Below are positions 1-8,667 of a stretch of 64,000 bases of DNA, one piece after another. Below the pieces are notes generated by a model that had not been told where the DNA came from, made no database searches, and saw nothing but the letters and a program-made list of their open reading frames with translations. The stretch is from Hymenobacter yonginensis (lineage in GTDB: Bacteria; Bacteroidota; Bacteroidia; Cytophagales; Hymenobacteraceae), in contig NZ_CP115397.1 of the NCBI RefSeq assembly GCF_027625995.1, forward strand, positions 181,403-245,402, written 5' to 3'. Each line of letters opens with the position of its first letter. Positions within the stretch are counted from its first letter, which is position 1. A program made the translations under genes and the position numbers.

Positions 1-1
1 C

Positions 2-1192
2 CGCGTGCGGCAGCTGCTACCCGGCACAACCGCCACGGACGTGTACCTGGTGGATTTGTATGGCCGCCAGCTGTACCCGGCCGAACCGGCCCGCCAGCTG
101 GACTTGCAACGGGAGCTGCGCCGTAAGCTGCAGCCCAACAACGTGATTGTGCCCGAGCACGACAGCCTGCTCTTTTTCCCGGTGCAGTTCACCGACGCCG
201 GCGGCTACCTGCTGGTACAGACTCCTTACCCTCAATATTTTCAGCAGTTTCTCGATACCTACCTGTGGCAGGTGTGGGCCGTGGGCGGCCTATCGGCGCT
301 GGTGTTCTGCGGCGTGTTTCTGCTGCTGCAGCGCCCCCGCATCCGCTACCTGCGGCAGCTGGCCCGGCAGGTGCAGGAAATGGCGGACAACCGGTTTGAG
401 GGCCAGGTAACGGAGGCCGGCCACGACGAGCTGGGGGCCGTGGCGCGCAGCATCAACGAAATGGCCCGGCAGCTGGCCCGCCACATGGCCCAGGAGCGCC
501 AGAACGAGCAGGCCCGCTACGAACTCATCACCAGCCTGTCGCACGACCTCAAAAGCCCCCTCACGTCCATTCTGGGCTACCTGGACCTTCTGCAGCACCA
601 CCCCGGCCTGCACGGCGACCCAACCCCGCAGCACTACGTGGCCACCGCCCACCGCAAAGCCCTGCTGCTCAATACGCGCATCAACCGCCTGTTCGAGTAC
701 AGCCAGCTCAGCACGCTCTCGGAACGGGGGTTGCTGCAGCCGGTGCCCACCAACGTAGCCATGCTGCTGCGGCAGCTGGCCGGCGACTTCACGCCTCTGT
801 TTGAGCGCCGGGGCATCCGGGTCCGGCTGGTCCTGGCCCCCGATACCGTGGTGCTGGCCATCGACCACCATTACTGGGTGCGGGCACTGGAAAACCTGTT
901 TGAAAACGCCGTCCGATATGCCGCCCCCGACTCCGAGTTCCTGCTGCACCTAACCCAGCAGCCAAACCAGGTGCTGCTGGTGCTGGAAAACGAGACCGAG
1001 CGCAGCAGCGACACCGATGCCGAACGACTCTTCGACTGGTTCTACCGGGGGGAGGCCGCCCGGCGCAGTGAGGGCAGCGGCCTGGGCCTGGCCATCACCC
1101 GGCGCATTCTGGCGCTGCACCACAGCAGCATCAGCGCGCACTGGCAGGGCCGGCGGCTGCAGTTCCGCATTACCATCCCGCAGGTGCTCTAG
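2..1192 (+). CDS. Sensor histidine kinase, 5'-truncated by window edge
   Basis: The reading frame is open to the first base, so the N-terminus lies outside the window. About 396 residues are visible. They show the end of a periplasmic sensor region, one membrane helix (about residues 92-109, counted from the GTG at 5), a HAMP linker (about 110-160), a HisKA dimerisation helix with the phosphoacceptor in SHDLKSPLTS (H180), and a HATPase domain with N box ENLFENAVR (296-304) and G2 box EGSGLGLAI (356-364). The usual DNGxG G1 box is replaced by LENETERSS, as in some kinase subfamilies. It should autophosphorylate and pass phosphate to a response regulator, which is probably encoded upstream of the window. 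It converges with the hydrolase at 1255-3009. Confidence 0.93.
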   Translation, partial: RVRQLLPGTTATDVYLVDLYGRQLYPAEPARQLDLQRELRRKLQPNNVIVPEHDSLLFFPVQFTDAGGYLLVQTPYPQYFQQFLDTYLWQVWAVGGLSALVFCGVFLLLQRPRIRYLRQLARQVQEMADNRFEGQVTEAGHDELGAVARSINEMARQLARHMAQERQNEQARYELITSLSHDLKSPLTSILGYLDLLQHHPGLHGDPTPQHYVATAHRKALLLNTRINRLFEYSQLSTLSERGLLQPVPTNVAMLLRQLAGDFTPLFERRGIRVRLVLAPDTVVLAIDHHYWVRALENLFENAVRYAAPDSEFLLHLTQQPNQVLLVLENETERSSDTDAERLFDWFYRGEAARRSEGSGLGLAITRRILALHHSSISAHWQGRRLQFRITIPQVL

Positions 1193-1243
1193 CGGGCGGC
1201 GGGGAACCCGTACGCTAAGCAGTTCCGATTCCCCGCTGCCCGC
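1192..1243. terminator. Bidirectional hairpin between convergent genes
   Basis: A 15-bp inverted repeat with one mismatch (left arm 1192-1206 beginning gcgggcggcgggg, right arm 1229-1243) fills the gap between the stop codons of the kinase and the convergent hydrolase. There is no long T-run, so it could act as a terminator or as an mRNA 3'-end stabiliser for both transcripts. Confidence 0.6.
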
Positions 1244-1254
1244 CGCGCCGTTGT

Positions 1255-3009
1255 TCAGTTAAGCTTGCGGAAGGGCACCGCCACCAGGCCGCCGTTGCTG
1301 AGCGTAAACCCTGTCAGCTGGTTGCGGGAGTCGCGCAGGAAGGAAAGCTTGGCCCCGTAGTGTTCCAGTAGCATCGTGCGGGCGTTGAGCACCTTCAGCG
1401 GGAAGCTGCCGCTTCGGAGGCTGCTCGCTACCAGGCGGCCGCTGTGCACCCGCAGCGTGTAGAACAGGTCCAGCTCGGGGCTATGGTAGATGCCCGCGTA
1501 CGGCTGCAGCTGGCCGGCGGACAGGCTGCCGGCGGTATACTTCACCAGCCGCCGGTCCGTATCACTGGAAAGCATGTGCACAACGGAGTCTTTGCCTTCG
1601 GCGGCAAAGACAAACCGGAAGCCGGGGTTGCCCACAATCGTGAACGTGTTCGGGGCCACTTCGCTGAGCGGCAGCTGCTGCCCGCCGAATGCGAGAAACA
1701 GCTGGCGGTTCAGGTACGGAAAGCTCATCTGCGCGCCATCGTCGCCCAGGTAACTACCCCGCACCAAGCGGCCTGCTCCCGACGTAGAGGCCACCGGGGC
1801 GGCAGACGGGGCCGTCACCGCCGCCGGGGCCGGGCGAGCGGCCGGTCGGTTTTTCAGGAACAGATCAATCAGCTCGTTGGATTTTGCGGCGGGGTCCAGG
1901 GTCGCATCGTTGGCCAGGATGATAATGCCCATGTTCAACGCCGGCAGTACGGCAATATTGGTGCGGTAGCTGGCCACCGACCCACCGTGCGTGTACTGCG
2001 TGAGGCCCCGGTAGGTGTTGGAGTAGATGCCCTTCGCGTAGGTCAGCTTCTGGCCGGTCAGCAGCTGGCCCAGTTCCACCAGCTGCGCCATGTCCTGCTG
2101 GTCGCCGGCTTTGGGGTGGTAGAAGTTGGTGACCCACCGGGCCAGGTCCCGCACGCTGGCGTAGCTGCCCCCGTCCCCCACGGTGTAGACGCTGTTGAAC
2201 GTGTTTTCGTAGCCGCCCTGGCTGGTTTTGGCGTAGGAAACCGCCCGGTCCCGGATAATCAGGCCCGGCTGCTCAACGTACCGGGCGTGCGTCATTCCCA
2301 ACGGGCCAAAGATGTTCGCCCGGGCAAAGTCGTTGACGGACTGCCCGCTCACCTGCTTGATGATTTCGGCCAGCAGGATGTAGTTGGTGTTGGAGTACAC
2401 GTGCTTGGTGCCGGGCGGGAAATTCAGCCCCGTGGCGTTTTTGATGTAGTCGAGGGCCAGCTGCTGGGTAATCAGGCCCTCAAACCCAACGCCACCCAGC
2501 AGGACGGCGTTGCCGCCGTCGCGCAACCCGCTGGTGTGGTTGAGCAAGTGTCGGATGGTGATTTTCTGCTTAAAGGCCGGCATCCAGGGCAGGTAGGTGT
2601 GGATGTCGTCATCGAGCCGGAGCTTGCCCTGCCTGGCCAGCAGCACGATGCTGTAGCCCGTAAATTGCTTTGACACGGACGCCAGGCAGAAGACGGTTTC
2701 GGGGGTGATGGGGGTGCCGGTTTCCAGATTGGCCATGCCGTACCCCTTGGCGTAAATCAGCGAGTCGTTGCGCACGATACCAATGGCACAGCCCGGGCTG
2801 CCAGGCGTATTCCAGGCCCGAAACACACTGTCAATCTGCTGCGCGGTGGATGGTGGCAGCGCCTGGGCCACCAACCGGGTGACGCTGAGGGTCAACAGCA
2901 ACAGCGTTATGCCACTGCGCCGGGCCAGGCGCGTGGCTACGCCGCGTAAAACAACTCTGCGTAGTGGGGTCGTAGATGCGGGTAGCGGCACTTTTTTGAG
3001 CTTTTCCAT
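1255..3009 (-). CDS. Serine hydrolase, beta-lactamase class C/PBP-like family
   Basis: The protein has 584 residues from the ATG at 3009, which is followed by a basic, then hydrophobic stretch (about 28-50) resembling a signal sequence or anchor. The frame is open further upstream, but that extension does not look like protein. The catalytic SxxK motif is S111-V-S-K114, the YxN motif is Y205-S-N207, and the KTG-equivalent is H341-G-G. These place it in the beta-lactamase/D-aminopeptidase/esterase superfamily (PF00144). The C-terminal ~180 residues form a beta-rich accessory region typical of Bacteroidota members. It probably acts in the periplasm or at the envelope on peptides, esters or peptidoglycan fragments. 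True beta-lactam resistance is not implied. It appears monocistronic. Confidence 0.9.
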   Translation of the reverse strand: MEKLKKVPLPASTTPLRRVVLRGVATRLARRSGITLLLLTLSVTRLVAQALPPSTAQQIDSVFRAWNTPGSPGCAIGIVRNDSLIYAKGYGMANLETGTPITPETVFCLASVSKQFTGYSIVLLARQGKLRLDDDIHTYLPWMPAFKQKITIRHLLNHTSGLRDGGNAVLLGGVGFEGLITQQLALDYIKNATGLNFPPGTKHVYSNTNYILLAEIIKQVSGQSVNDFARANIFGPLGMTHARYVEQPGLIIRDRAVSYAKTSQGGYENTFNSVYTVGDGGSYASVRDLARWVTNFYHPKAGDQQDMAQLVELGQLLTGQKLTYAKGIYSNTYRGLTQYTHGGSVASYRTNIAVLPALNMGIIILANDATLDPAAKSNELIDLFLKNRPAARPAPAAVTAPSAAPVASTSGAGRLVRGSYLGDDGAQMSFPYLNRQLFLAFGGQQLPLSEVAPNTFTIVGNPGFRFVFAAEGKDSVVHMLSSDTDRRLVKYTAGSLSAGQLQPYAGIYHSPELDLFYTLRVHSGRLVASSLRSGSFPLKVLNARTMLLEHYGAKLSFLRDSRNQLTGFTLSNGGLVAVPFRKLN

Positions 3010-3401
3010 GAGGTGAGATAGTATGCCGGTTGTTGCCAGGGCAACCGCCGGCAGGTGTGTAAGGCAAGGGAGCAGTAAGCAAAACCTGCTCCCTCGTTCC
3101 AGAGCTCTGCTTGCTGCCCGTAGCGCTCCGAGCCAAAGCGCCGACGCAGCTATTATGCGGGGCGAATCTCCCGCTGCGAGACAGTAGTCGTGCCGCGCAC
3201 AGGCCGCAACCAGAGCCCCAAAACTCCCCCTCACTTGTAAGTATTCATCACCGAAAATTCTTAGGAATTCTTAAGCGTCTGGCGAATTACTCCAGCGGCT
3301 TGCTACACCGCGTTTCGAGCTGAAACAGTTCTGGACGTGGCCCAACTGGTGCTATAGTGCGCCTTGCACGCGGACGGGATTAACCTGCTGTTTTCTGCTG
3401 T

Positions 3402-3727
3402 TTGTTACTCCTGGTAAAAGGCGCCACATGGGCTGAAGACGGTGGTGAGGCCGTGCTGCAGGATGTAAGCGCTGGCTTGGTCCTGGCCGGACTGGCCGCG
3501 GCCCGCCCCCGGGGACGCGTTGGCGGGCGCAAGCCCGGTCTCTCAGAAGAAGCCCAGCGCAAGGCCGCGCTGCCGAATTGCTTTATAAGGCCCGGGCATT
3601 GAGCCTCGACGACATGGCCCGCAGCCTGCGCATCTGCAGGGCCACGTTTTACAAGTATTTGCGCCACCACGGTGTGATCCTGCACGCCCGGCCCTTACCC
3701 AGCCCCCTCACTGTCCCGAGTCGTTGA
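3402..3727 (+). pseudogene. Serine recombinase (resolvase/invertase) C-terminal remnant, frameshifted
   Basis: One frame reads SAGLVLAGLAAARPRGRVGG then RKPGLSEEAQRKAA, the classic hinge and basic region of Tn3-type resolvases and Hin-like invertases. Just after AQRKAA the similarity moves to another frame (from about 3575), which reads LLYKARALSLDDMARSLRI then CRATFYKYLRHHGV, the DNA-binding helix-turn-helix, and stops at 3725-3727. The N-terminal catalytic domain with its nucleophilic serine is absent. I see this as the decayed tail of a mobile-element or plasmid resolution gene. A frameshift near 3565-3575 is seen directly; no partner element ends were found. Confidence 0.7.
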
Positions 3728-3777
3728 GCCAGCCACGCATGGGATGCGGCGAATAAGGGGTATATTCGCCGCAGATT

Positions 3778-4887
3778 ATGCGGAGATTACAACCATATAT
3801 CCATCAGCTGCCGGGTTGGCCAACCTTTACCTGGGATTCGGCGGCCCTACAAACGTTGCTGGGTACCGTGCGCCACCAACAGGGGCGGCTACTGGGACGG
3901 CTCGAGGCGTTGGGCGTCGACCTGCGAACTGAGGCCACGTTGCGCACGCTCACGCTCGACGTGCTCAAGTCCAGCGAAATCGAAGGCGAATTGCTGCCCC
4001 CGGCCTCGGTTCGCTCCTCCATTGCCTGGCGCCTGGGGTTGGAGCAGGCCGCCTTGCCCCCCGCAGACCGGCGGGTGGAAGGCGTGGTGGCCATGCTGCT
4101 CGACGCCACCCAGCAGGCCGCGGCGCCGCTGACGGCGGCGCGCCTGTTCGGCTGGCACGCCGCCTTGTTTCCCACAGGCTACAGCGGCCTGTATCCGTTG
4201 CAGGTGGGCGCGTGGCGCACGGGCCCCATGCAGGTCGTATCCGGGCCGCTGGGCCGTGAGCGTGTGCACTACGACGCGCCCGCCGCGCAGCACCTGGACG
4301 AGCAGATGCAGCAGTTCCTGACGTGGTTCAACTCCGACCAGGGCCTGGACCCGGTGCTGAAAGCCGGGCTGGCCCATTTCTGGTTTGTAACAATCCACCC
4401 CTTCGACGACGGCAACGGCCGCATCGCGCGTGCCATCGCCGATTTGCAGCTGACCCGTGCCGACGGCACAGGCCAGCGCTGTTACAGCATGTCGGCGCAA
4501 ATCCAGGCCGAGCGCCAAGCCTATTACGACCTGCTCGAAGCCAGCCAACGCGGCCCGTTAGACGTCACGCCGTGGTTGACGTGGTTTCTCGCGTGCTTGG
4601 GCCGAGCCTTGGAGGCCGCCGAGCACACCTTGAGCCAAGTGCTAACCAAAGCACGCTTCTGGGACCTTCACCGGGATATGGCGTTTACCGTACGCCAGCG
4701 CCAACTGCTCACGCGCCTGCTCGACGGCTTCGAAGGTAAATTCACCACGGCGAAATGGGCGCGCATGGCCCATTGCTCCCAGGATACGGCCGGCCGCGAT
4801 ATCGCTGACTTGGTGGCCAAGGGCGTATTGATGCACGAAGGTGCCGGCGGGCGCAGCACCAGCTATCGATTGGCCCCAGAAGCGTAG
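3778..4887 (+). CDS. Fic/DOC family AMP-transferase-like protein with DUF4172 N-terminus
   Basis: The protein has 369 residues from the ATG at 3778. The N-terminus (about 1-85) matches the DUF4172 style seen before Fic domains. An inhibitory helix motif (S/T)xxxE(G/N) is present at S65-S-E-I-E69-G70. The Fic core motif HPFDDGNGR spans 207-215, with catalytic H207 and phosphate-binding DGNGR all intact. A C-terminal winged-helix-like region (about 300-365) follows. Such proteins transfer AMP or another nucleotide moiety to target hydroxyls, and the built-in inhibitory motif makes this a self-restrained (class II) Fic protein. It stands alone, just downstream of the recombinase remnant and convergent with 4940-5437. 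No dedicated antitoxin gene is adjacent. Confidence 0.9.
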   Translation: MRRLQPYIHQLPGWPTFTWDSAALQTLLGTVRHQQGRLLGRLEALGVDLRTEATLRTLTLDVLKSSEIEGELLPPASVRSSIAWRLGLEQAALPPADRRVEGVVAMLLDATQQAAAPLTAARLFGWHAALFPTGYSGLYPLQVGAWRTGPMQVVSGPLGRERVHYDAPAAQHLDEQMQQFLTWFNSDQGLDPVLKAGLAHFWFVTIHPFDDGNGRIARAIADLQLTRADGTGQRCYSMSAQIQAERQAYYDLLEASQRGPLDVTPWLTWFLACLGRALEAAEHTLSQVLTKARFWDLHRDMAFTVRQRQLLTRLLDGFEGKFTTAKWARMAHCSQDTAGRDIADLVAKGVLMHEGAGGRSTSYRLAPEA

Positions 4888-4939
4888 TCCTTTCATTTGG
4901 GTTTACACCTTGAGCAAGCTGATTTTAAGAAACCGAGCG

Positions 4940-5437
4940 TTAACGCTTACGTTGCAGCGTCTTCAGCGAATCTACTGCTTGTTGGTAAGATAGCAGGACG
5001 TGCTGGTTCCCTCTGTAATAGTCTATTTCCCACGGTTGTTTGCAGGTGTAGCAGTAGCCGAAATCAATATTAACACCACCACTGCCTTTGAATATGAACA
5101 AGTCGCTCTCCCGCTTGATGCCGCTGAGGTAATTTACTTGTACTCTTTTCCGGACGTGGCCCAAGCCGTAAACGTTGTCGCCCCAAAACTGCACTTCTCC
5201 AGTTGCGGGACTGTAATGGCTTTGCCAGCCGGGTTCGACTATTGGTATCCCCAACGTCCTTCTGTGGTCGTTGTAGGTGTGTCCATACAGTTTCAGCCGA
5301 AGCGTACTTCCACCGATGAGCAGGAGGATAGCGCTTAGCATTAGATAGCTTATCAGTTTTCTCACTCGCTCTTGTAGATGATGATAAGGGCCATGGCTTA
5401 AAGGTTGGGGCAAGAACAAGATGAATCGTTCGTGCAA
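4940..5437 (-). CDS. Hypothetical membrane-anchored protein
   Basis: Up to 165 residues. A single hydrophobic segment (about residues 30-46, SYLMLSAILLLIGG) is followed by a roughly 115-residue soluble domain with many aromatic residues and a CYTC pair near residue 128. An alternative ATG at 5341 would place the hydrophobic segment at the very N-terminus as a signal anchor and may be the real start. I do not recognise the family. It converges with the Fic gene 53 bp away and is preceded by a long AT-richer intergenic stretch that could hold its promoter. Confidence 0.6.
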   Translation of the reverse strand: MHERFILFLPQPLSHGPYHHLQERVRKLISYLMLSAILLLIGGSTLRLKLYGHTYNDHRRTLGIPIVEPGWQSHYSPATGEVQFWGDNVYGLGHVRKRVQVNYLSGIKRESDLFIFKGSGGVNIDFGYCYTCKQPWEIDYYRGNQHVLLSYQQAVDSLKTLQRKR

Positions 5438-5558
5438 GCATCAAAACCAAAAGGCAGCCCTTAAAAACCCGCAAGTAGGGCTAGCACTGCGTCTACTCAA
5501 ACGGTGGGATTCCTTAGTGTACTATATTATCCGTTTTCTAAGAGCACTACTTAACGCG

Positions 5559-5688
5559 GAGAGCATCAAAAAGGGTTGAGTAGTCAGATACGTGGCTACG
5601 GGCAAGGGTTGCAGGTATGAGGGTATTCGTCCTGCTTGTGCCTGCAGTGATTGGAGCATGAAGGTGCCCCACCCTTTTTAATGCTCTC
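5559..5688. repeat. Inverted repeat pair in intergenic region
   Basis: An 18-bp near-perfect inverted repeat (gagagcatCaaaaagggt at 5559-5576 against its reverse complement at 5671-5688, one mismatch) brackets about 94 bp with no coding potential. The 460-bp gap between 5438 and 5898 otherwise holds nothing I recognise. It could be a small non-autonomous element or a long-range RNA stem. No clear target duplication flanks it. Confidence 0.45.
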
Positions 5689-5898
5689 TAAAATCAACTA
5701 CTATATGTGAGCGCCCGGGGCTAGGCTGGTATTAACCTCCATTCGCTGCCGAGCGTAGAGGACAGAAATTCGCCGCTTCGCAATAAGCTACTCACGCTCT
5801 TGCCCCTCGACGTAGCCTTTCGCCGCACATCCACACGCTCACTGCGCAAGCATTTGTCAAGCGGTTGGGGCTCAGCCATTATCCACTGTTTTTCTATT

Positions 5899-6651
5899 AT
5901 GACCATGAAATGCTCTTCTTTTTTGACAGTTGGAGCACTACTCCTCACTGCTTTGCACCTGCAGGCCCAGCCGTCGCCGGAACTGACCATGGAAATCTAC
6001 AACAGCAATATCCAGGTCATTACCAGCGGGATTATCAATAAGTCGATGCTGGACAAAGCCATGGAGCGCAACGGCAATGCCATCGGCACCCGGAGCAAGG
6101 CTAGTGCCAACACCCGCTCGACGAGCACCACAGGTAGCACCGCTTACACCTCTACACCCAGCCTGCGCCAGCAAACGGTGCAGAGCTACGTCAGCCGCCT
6201 GAAAAGCAGCGACCCGGGAGGCGCGCAGGTGGTGAATACGGCCTTCGGTCCCGGTAAGTACGACTATGGGCAGGTATACCGCACCATTCTTGCTGGCACC
6301 GGCTTGCGCGACAATGATGCCGCCGACGCGCTAGCGGCGTATATGCTGATGGGCTACGCCATCGTGCATAACATACAGGATGGCAGGGCAATTACGGTGC
6401 CGATGGCCCGTAGCGTGCGGGCGCAGGTAGCGCCGCTGCTGGCGGTCAACACCCTAGCCCGCAACCGCGCCGCGCAGGTAGGCGAGGAAATGAAGCTGCA
6501 AACCGTCATCGTGCAGGGGGGCTGGCAGTCGGCTCTGAAGCAAGGCAAGCTACCAGCCTACCAGCAAGGCATCGGAAACCTGTTCAAGACGCAATACGGC
6601 CTGGATTTACGTGCGCTGAAATTGACCATCCAGGGCTTTGCCCAGCGGTAG
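5899..6651 (+). CDS. Hypothetical exported protein
   Basis: The protein has 250 residues from the ATG at 5899 (a second in-frame ATG is at 5905). It opens with a typical signal peptide ending LHLQAQ. The frame extends upstream to 5800, but that part lacks protein character. The mature protein has a low-complexity Thr/Ser stretch (about 70-90) and then a mostly helical domain with repeated Ala/Leu segments, including DNDAADALAAYMLMGYAIVHN. I cannot name the family with certainty. It is likely periplasmic or surface exposed. A strong intrinsic-type hairpin lies 100 bp downstream. Confidence 0.72.
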   Translation: MTMKCSSFLTVGALLLTALHLQAQPSPELTMEIYNSNIQVITSGIINKSMLDKAMERNGNAIGTRSKASANTRSTSTTGSTAYTSTPSLRQQTVQSYVSRLKSSDPGGAQVVNTAFGPGKYDYGQVYRTILAGTGLRDNDAADALAAYMLMGYAIVHNIQDGRAITVPMARSVRAQVAPLLAVNTLARNRAAQVGEEMKLQTVIVQGGWQSALKQGKLPAYQQGIGNLFKTQYGLDLRALKLTIQGFAQR

Positions 6652-6753
6652 CCTCGGCCGGGCTGCTTCTTTACCGAACCACTCAGCCTGACCATCCTGG
6701 GACTCTATGGCTATTGGCTGATACTATAAACGGCATGTTCAAAACACCTCATA

Positions 6754-6791
6754 CAAACGCCCCCGAAAAACCGTGTTTTCGGGGGCGTTTG
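6754..6791 (+). terminator. Strong hairpin terminator
   Basis: Perfect 16-bp arms (caaacgcccccgaaaa at 6754-6769 and its complement at 6776-6791) surround a 6-nt loop. The A/T-rich inner ends and GC core are typical of Bacteroidota terminators. It probably ends the 5899-6651 transcript. A weaker stem (6980-6998) followed by Ts lies in the leader of the next gene. Confidence 0.75.
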
Positions 6792-7088
6792 CGTGGGTAG
6801 CCTTCCTTGTTCAGAATAGAGTTCTAATCTGAACACCCAGCTTACCTCCCATGAGGGAGGCTGATACGCCCCACGGATTATGCGCTATCACTACTTGACA
6901 ACATACCTTCTAACTTCATCTGACACTCCTAAAACCCTATTTGCTAACTCTGGCAATACGCCGTAGTTTTAGATGTGCGAAACGCATTTTTAGCGTTTTT
7001 TCAACCATGAACAAGGATAAGCGTGTTCTTATAGGTGTCCCCGCACAGCTTTCGCCGACTCGATGTATTCTTCCCTTATTGCCATTCT

Positions 7089-7838
7089 ATGAAAAAACCC
7101 TTCCTCCCCATTCTTGTTGCCGGCGCGCTGTGGCTGGCAGCGCCAACTGTCCACGCCCAGTCCACTTTCCGTATCGGCCCTAAAGTGGGCGTTAATCAAT
7201 CGTTTGGCCGTTTCGAGTATCCCGGTAACGACTATTTGAAGGTTACCAATTCCTCACGCAACGGAGCAGAAGTAGGCGTGGTGGGCCAGCTTGGCTTGGG
7301 TACGCACTGGGCCGTACAGCCGGCAGTATTGTACTCCCAGAAAGGCTTCGCCTTCGAGGAAGATGCCTACGACGCGCCGTATAACTACACCTATCACGGA
7401 GAGTACAAGTTCCGCTTCAATTACCTGGCCGTGCCCATCAATATGGTCTACAGCCTGCAGCAAGAGGGTCAGGGCCTACAGATATTCGCCGGCCCGTACG
7501 TGGGCTTTCTGTTGGGTGGTAAATTCAACTCCTCTCAAAGCGGCCGGTACGGCAGTGGCGCCAGCAGGGGCGGGTCCAATGAGGGAGACGTGGAGGCTGG
7601 CGACACGTATAAGAATGGGGCCGATGACCCATATGTTTCCCAAGGGCTTGATGTGGGCCTGCAAGGGGGCCTGGGCTACGGCTTTGCAAGTGGCCTGCAA
7701 GTGCAGGTCGGCTACAGCCAGAGTCTACGCGACCTCGGGGCAAAGTATGAGACCGGGCGCACCAGTCGAGAACCGCCCACTTACCGCAACCACGCCTTTC
7801 AGTTCTCGCTGGCCTATTTATTTGGGTCCAGGAACTAA
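7089..7838 (+). CDS. Outer membrane beta-barrel protein (PorT-like family)
   Basis: The protein has 249 residues from the ATG at 7089, with a signal peptide MKKPFLPILVAGALWLAAP ending in HAQ. The mature part has alternating hydrophobic and polar beta strands (RIGPKVGVNQSFGRF, LGTHWAVQPAVLYSQKGFAF, YLAVPINMVYSLQ, GLQIFAGPYVGFLLGGKF), the typical pattern of PorT/OMP_b-brl_2 eight-stranded barrels. It ends with FQFSLAYLFGSRN. A Gly/Ser-rich extracellular loop (about 145-175) precedes the last strands. The ligand is unknown. An earlier in-frame start (7035) would bury the signal peptide and is rejected. Confidence 0.85.
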   Translation: MKKPFLPILVAGALWLAAPTVHAQSTFRIGPKVGVNQSFGRFEYPGNDYLKVTNSSRNGAEVGVVGQLGLGTHWAVQPAVLYSQKGFAFEEDAYDAPYNYTYHGEYKFRFNYLAVPINMVYSLQQEGQGLQIFAGPYVGFLLGGKFNSSQSGRYGSGASRGGSNEGDVEAGDTYKNGADDPYVSQGLDVGLQGGLGYGFASGLQVQVGYSQSLRDLGAKYETGRTSREPPTYRNHAFQFSLAYLFGSRN

Positions 7839-7897
7839 GGGGGGTATATGAGCAGCTATGCTCAAAACAGTCGCTAGTCAGACCGTTTGCCTACCCA

Positions 7898-7938
7898 CGA
7901 TAAAGCCCCCGAAAACGCTGTTTTTCGGGGCTTTATCG
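7898..7938. terminator. Hairpin terminator between convergent genes
   Basis: Arms cgataaagcccccgaaaa (7898-7915) and tttttcggggctttatcg (7921-7938) pair almost perfectly with a one-base bulge. The hairpin lies between the end of the barrel protein (7838) and the end of the minus-strand gene (7960), so it can serve both directions. Confidence 0.75.
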
Positions 7939-7959
7939 TACAATTCCTGAGCACTTGGC

Positions 7960-8610
7960 TTACCGGATTTCAGCGGCCTTCCGGGTTTGCTCCCGCTCGT
8001 CGAGCGTTTGCCCCAGCGGCTGCACCTCCAGGTACACACCCAGCTCCCGCTGCCACTGCTCGACTTCCTGCAGGCGCGAGTCGAGCCGGCCGAGCACCTG
8101 CACCAGCAGCTGGTCGGCGCCAGCGCCGGTGGTCGCGGCCACGCTGGCCGGCGCCACGTCGGCCGAGGTGGGCCCGCCGTCGAGGTAGCCGCGCAGCCGC
8201 TTCTGCTCCAAAAACTCCTCGATGCGCACCACCTGCGGATCGGCCCGCATCCACTCGGGAATCACGTACTCATTCTCGTACACCACGCCGGCCACCGCAT
8301 AACCTTCGGCATCGAGCAGCTTGCCGCCTGCTCCGATCTGAAAACCCGACAGCGCCAGCGGCGACTCAGCTGCGGCGGCCGTGCCGGTGGCGCCGCCCTT
8401 TCGAAATCCAATGCCCATGATTTTAGCGGCCGCCACGCCGGCGCCCACCGTCGAGGCGATGTTGGCCCCCACGGTGTAGGCCACGCCCAGCGGCACGGTG
8501 AACGGCGGGGCCGAGGCCGAGATCTTCGCGCCGGCCTCAGCGTTGGCCGCCCACTGCTTAGGCACGCTCAGGGCAATTTCGGCCAGCGCCAGGCTCTTCT
8601 GCAGCGCCAT
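7960..8610 (-). CDS. Phage tail tape-measure-like C-terminal fragment
   Basis: The ORF encodes 216 residues. It begins in an Ala-rich helical stretch (KSLALAEIALSVPKQWAANA ..., GANIASTVGAGVAAAKIMGI), continues with a Gly/Ala-rich linker (IGFRKGGATGT), and ends with a charged, probably coiled-coil tail (LGRLDSRLQEVEQWQRELGV). This order is what the C-terminal ends of tape-measure proteins from Bacteroidota prophages look like. A full tape measure would be several times longer and no other tail genes flank it. I read it as a remnant of a lost prophage that happens to keep an ATG. Function as an independent protein is doubtful. Confidence 0.55.
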   Translation of the reverse strand: MALQKSLALAEIALSVPKQWAANAEAGAKISASAPPFTVPLGVAYTVGANIASTVGAGVAAAKIMGIGFRKGGATGTAAAAESPLALSGFQIGAGGKLLDAEGYAVAGVVYENEYVIPEWMRADPQVVRIEEFLEQKRLRGYLDGGPTSADVAPASVAATTGAGADQLLVQVLGRLDSRLQEVEQWQRELGVYLEVQPLGQTLDEREQTRKAAEIR

Positions 8611-8667
8611 AGCCGCTTTATAAAAGAGGAACTATTTACCTTCCTAGCTACTCCATTGCCTTCGCCT

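Noticed and set aside
1255-3009. Antibiotic-resistance beta-lactamase
   Set aside because: Has the class C fold motifs but also a long accessory C-terminus typical of generic serine hydrolases; resistance cannot be inferred.
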